NCBI GenBank assembly: GCA_002690925.1
Contig: NZGD01000127.1
Span: forward strand, 1-64,000
DNA from: Rhodopirellula sp.
Lineage (GTDB): Bacteria; Planctomycetota; Planctomycetia; Pirellulales; Pirellulaceae
DNA length: 64,000 nucleotides
Direction: 5' to 3'
The notes below the pieces were generated by a model, which was not told the DNA's origin, searched no databases, and worked only from the letters and a program-made list of their open reading frames with translations. Numbering within the stretch: position 1 is the stretch's first letter; every line of letters starts with the position of its first letter. A program made the translations under genes and the position numbers. Below, piece after piece: positions 62,591-64,000 of this stretch.

Positions 62591-62936
62591 CATGTCTGTA
62601 TGGTAGCTGCGTCGTAGTTCGACCTGTCCGTCCATGGAACGGTGATCATCGGTGGCCCGCTATTGATTGGGCTACTGATTGGGCTATTTTGGGGCCAAAA
62701 TTTAGCCAACTCTGGTCCAACAGGCGTTTGCTCCGATTTGCAGACGCGGGGGAATGTAGGATTTTATGTACCATGCCCATCACAGATTTACAGTAACCAC
62801 TTGTTGAGGATCGTGGTTGTCTTTAGGCTCCTGTCACGTCAGGCATCGAGCAAATGTTTTGATGTCATGAGGGGCGATGCCGCGCGGTGGGCGACGCTCT
62901 GTGAGCACTGTTATTGAAAATTTAAGGCGTAAATTC
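62591..62936. other. Intergenic with 12-bp duplication and a possible small membrane ORF
   Basis: This 346-bp gap carries TATTGATTGGGC and TACTGATTGGGC next to each other at 62661-62684. A GTG-started frame at 62642-62917 begins IIGGPLLIGLLIGLFWGQ, which looks like a transmembrane segment, but the remainder is unpatterned and no Shine-Dalgarno is visible. It is not called as a gene. Confidence 0.4.
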
Positions 62937-63887
62937 ATGAGTGTGTTTTTGAACCTTCCCAGCATGGCCTGGGTAAATCGGGCGCCGGGGATGATGGTGC
63001 TGGTGTTGTTGGGCTGCGGAATCTGTTTTGGGCAGACCTCAGGCATACCAAATCAGACAGAGGATGAAAAAACAATCCGAAAGGCGGTTGCTTCCTACGC
63101 TGATGCCTTCAATCGACAGGATGCTAAGGCGTTAGCCAGTCACTGGTCGCCCGAAGCAGTTTATGTAACGCCAATGGACGGACGCAGAATCATCGGTCGA
63201 AAGGCAATTGAAGATCAGTTTTCAAACGTGTTTGATAATACTGATGGCCTGAAAATCGATGTCGTTGTGAATGCGATTGAATTTGTTTCACCAAATGTTG
63301 CGGTGGAGCAGGGACGGACAACCATTGGAGGGACTGACGTTGAGAGCCGGGTAACTGAATACTCGGCTGTACATGTTCGTAGAGATGGCGTTTGGCTTCT
63401 GGATCGTGTCGAGGAAAAGGTTGAAGAAACTCCAGTATCCAATTATGAACATTTGAAACCATTGGACTGGCTGGTGGGAACTTGGGTCGATGAGGATGAA
63501 GCAGGGCGGATCGAAACAGTCTGTCACTGGACGAAGAATCAGAATTTTCTGCATCGTGCCTTTACCGTTGCCGATCAGCAGGGTGTGCACTTGTCTGGGA
63601 TGCAAATCATTGGCTGGGATGCGGTTGAAAAACGGATCCGCTCATGGACCTTTGATTCTGACGGAGGTTTCGCGACGGGAATCTGGTCATCTGAAGAGAC
63701 CGATGGTCAGGATCCTGCAAGCTGGCATGTGCGGAAGAAAGGGCATACCGCTACGGGGCATACAACTTCAGCGGTCAATGTACTGACTCGTCAGGGTGAT
63801 CGCGGGTTCGCGTTCAAATCCGTGAGTCGAACTTTCGATGGGCAAATGCTGCCTAATATCGCCGAAGTCATCGTGACACGTAAGTGA
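62937..63887 (+). CDS. Secreted SnoaL/DUF4440-like protein with a second DUF1579-like part
   Basis: The protein has 316 residues from ATG 62937, with AAGG about ten bases upstream. A signal peptide (MMVLVLLGCGICFG) lies at about residues 19-33. Residues of about 40-165 form an NTF2-like domain of the SgcJ/DUF4440 type: IRKAVASYADAFNRQDAKALASHWSPEAVYVTP, GRKAIEDQF, VEQGRTTIGG and YSAVHVRRDGVWLLDRV. The second half (about 178-316) is a separate beta-rich unit starting with LKPLDWLVGTWVDEDEAG, as in DUF1579-like lipocalin-type domains. The NTF2-like fold often binds small hydrophobic ligands, but no catalytic residues are certain. The gene is isolated from neighbours by a terminator upstream. 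Confidence 0.85.
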   Translation: MSVFLNLPSMAWVNRAPGMMVLVLLGCGICFGQTSGIPNQTEDEKTIRKAVASYADAFNRQDAKALASHWSPEAVYVTPMDGRRIIGRKAIEDQFSNVFDNTDGLKIDVVVNAIEFVSPNVAVEQGRTTIGGTDVESRVTEYSAVHVRRDGVWLLDRVEEKVEETPVSNYEHLKPLDWLVGTWVDEDEAGRIETVCHWTKNQNFLHRAFTVADQQGVHLSGMQIIGWDAVEKRIRSWTFDSDGGFATGIWSSEETDGQDPASWHVRKKGHTATGHTTSAVNVLTRQGDRGFAFKSVSRTFDGQMLPNIAEVIVTRK

Positions 63888-64000
63888 TACTTTTTTGTCA
63901 CTCGTTTTTGTAAGTGATTCGGCTATTCCGCCACGTTTTGCAATCCAAAAGATTCGTTAATTTTCGCAGGTACTTGAATGTTTTTATCCTTGTCAAACCT

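Noticed and set aside
62642..62917. Small membrane-protein frame (IIGGPLLIGLLIGLF)
   Set aside because: The hydrophobic part is largely produced by the 12-bp duplication, no Shine-Dalgarno is present, and the remaining 70 residues are unpatterned.
1..64000. Formylglycine-generating enzyme to serve the sulfatases
   Set aside because: I looked for the family's phrases (for example GGxxxMG and a C-terminal WEWxxDW pattern) in all supported genes and found none. It must be encoded elsewhere.

Overview
The window reads as a chromosomal segment of a planctomycete, most like the Pirellulaceae (Rhodopirellula-type). The evidence is indirect but consistent. There are seven sulfatase genes. There are paired DUF1549/DUF1553 and DUF1501 genes and a DUF1587/1592/1588/1585-type cytochrome-like protein. 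There is also a PVC-type propeller plus c-heme protein, and most products are large and exported. No rRNA or tRNA was recognised, so the genus cannot be fixed. Coding is split between both strands, with long, poorly filled gaps.

Layout. 1-9.5 kb: a gene cut by the left edge, a small helical protein, a 1-kb empty stretch with short tandem repeats, a sugar-phosphate-isomerase-like gene divergent from a 1,005-residue secreted protein, surE, csrA and mtnA. 9.5-14 kb: a histone-deacetylase-family protein, a sulfatase fused to an SGNH esterase, and an SDR. 14-39 kb: a degradative region with a sialate-O-acetylesterase-like protein, six more sulfatases, a c-heme protein, TspO, an X-Pro dipeptidyl-peptidase-like hydrolase and an M1 aminopeptidase. 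39-45 kb: a membrane PP2C phosphatase and a translationally coupled aldehyde dehydrogenase/CrtN-type desaturase pair. 45-57 kb: a two-domain fasciclin protein with a clear terminator, a beta-helix protein, a DUF1549-DUF1501-WD40 operon, a DUF1592-type protein and a secreted alpha/beta hydrolase. 57-64 kb: an epimerase, a decayed HAD-META gene, a secreted protein with a Gly/Ser/Tyr-rich tail, and a SnoaL-like secreted protein.

How the genes may work together. The 14-39 kb region combines sulfate-ester hydrolases, O-acetyl esterases and peptidases. Several sulfatases carry unusual extra domains: an SGNH esterase, a pVHL-beta-like tail, a HEAT-like tail, and in one case two consecutive HExxH metallopeptidase domains. 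My inference is that the locus dismantles a sulfated, acetylated glycoconjugate with a peptide part (mucin- or proteoglycan-like). No formylglycine-generating enzyme and no clear classical glycoside hydrolase lies in the window, so the inference is incomplete.

A second, sequence-level theme is a set of perfect or near-perfect tandem duplications of about 11-20 bp. Most lie in intergenic DNA and one lies inside a signal-peptide region. They suggest frequent slippage or short-duplication events.
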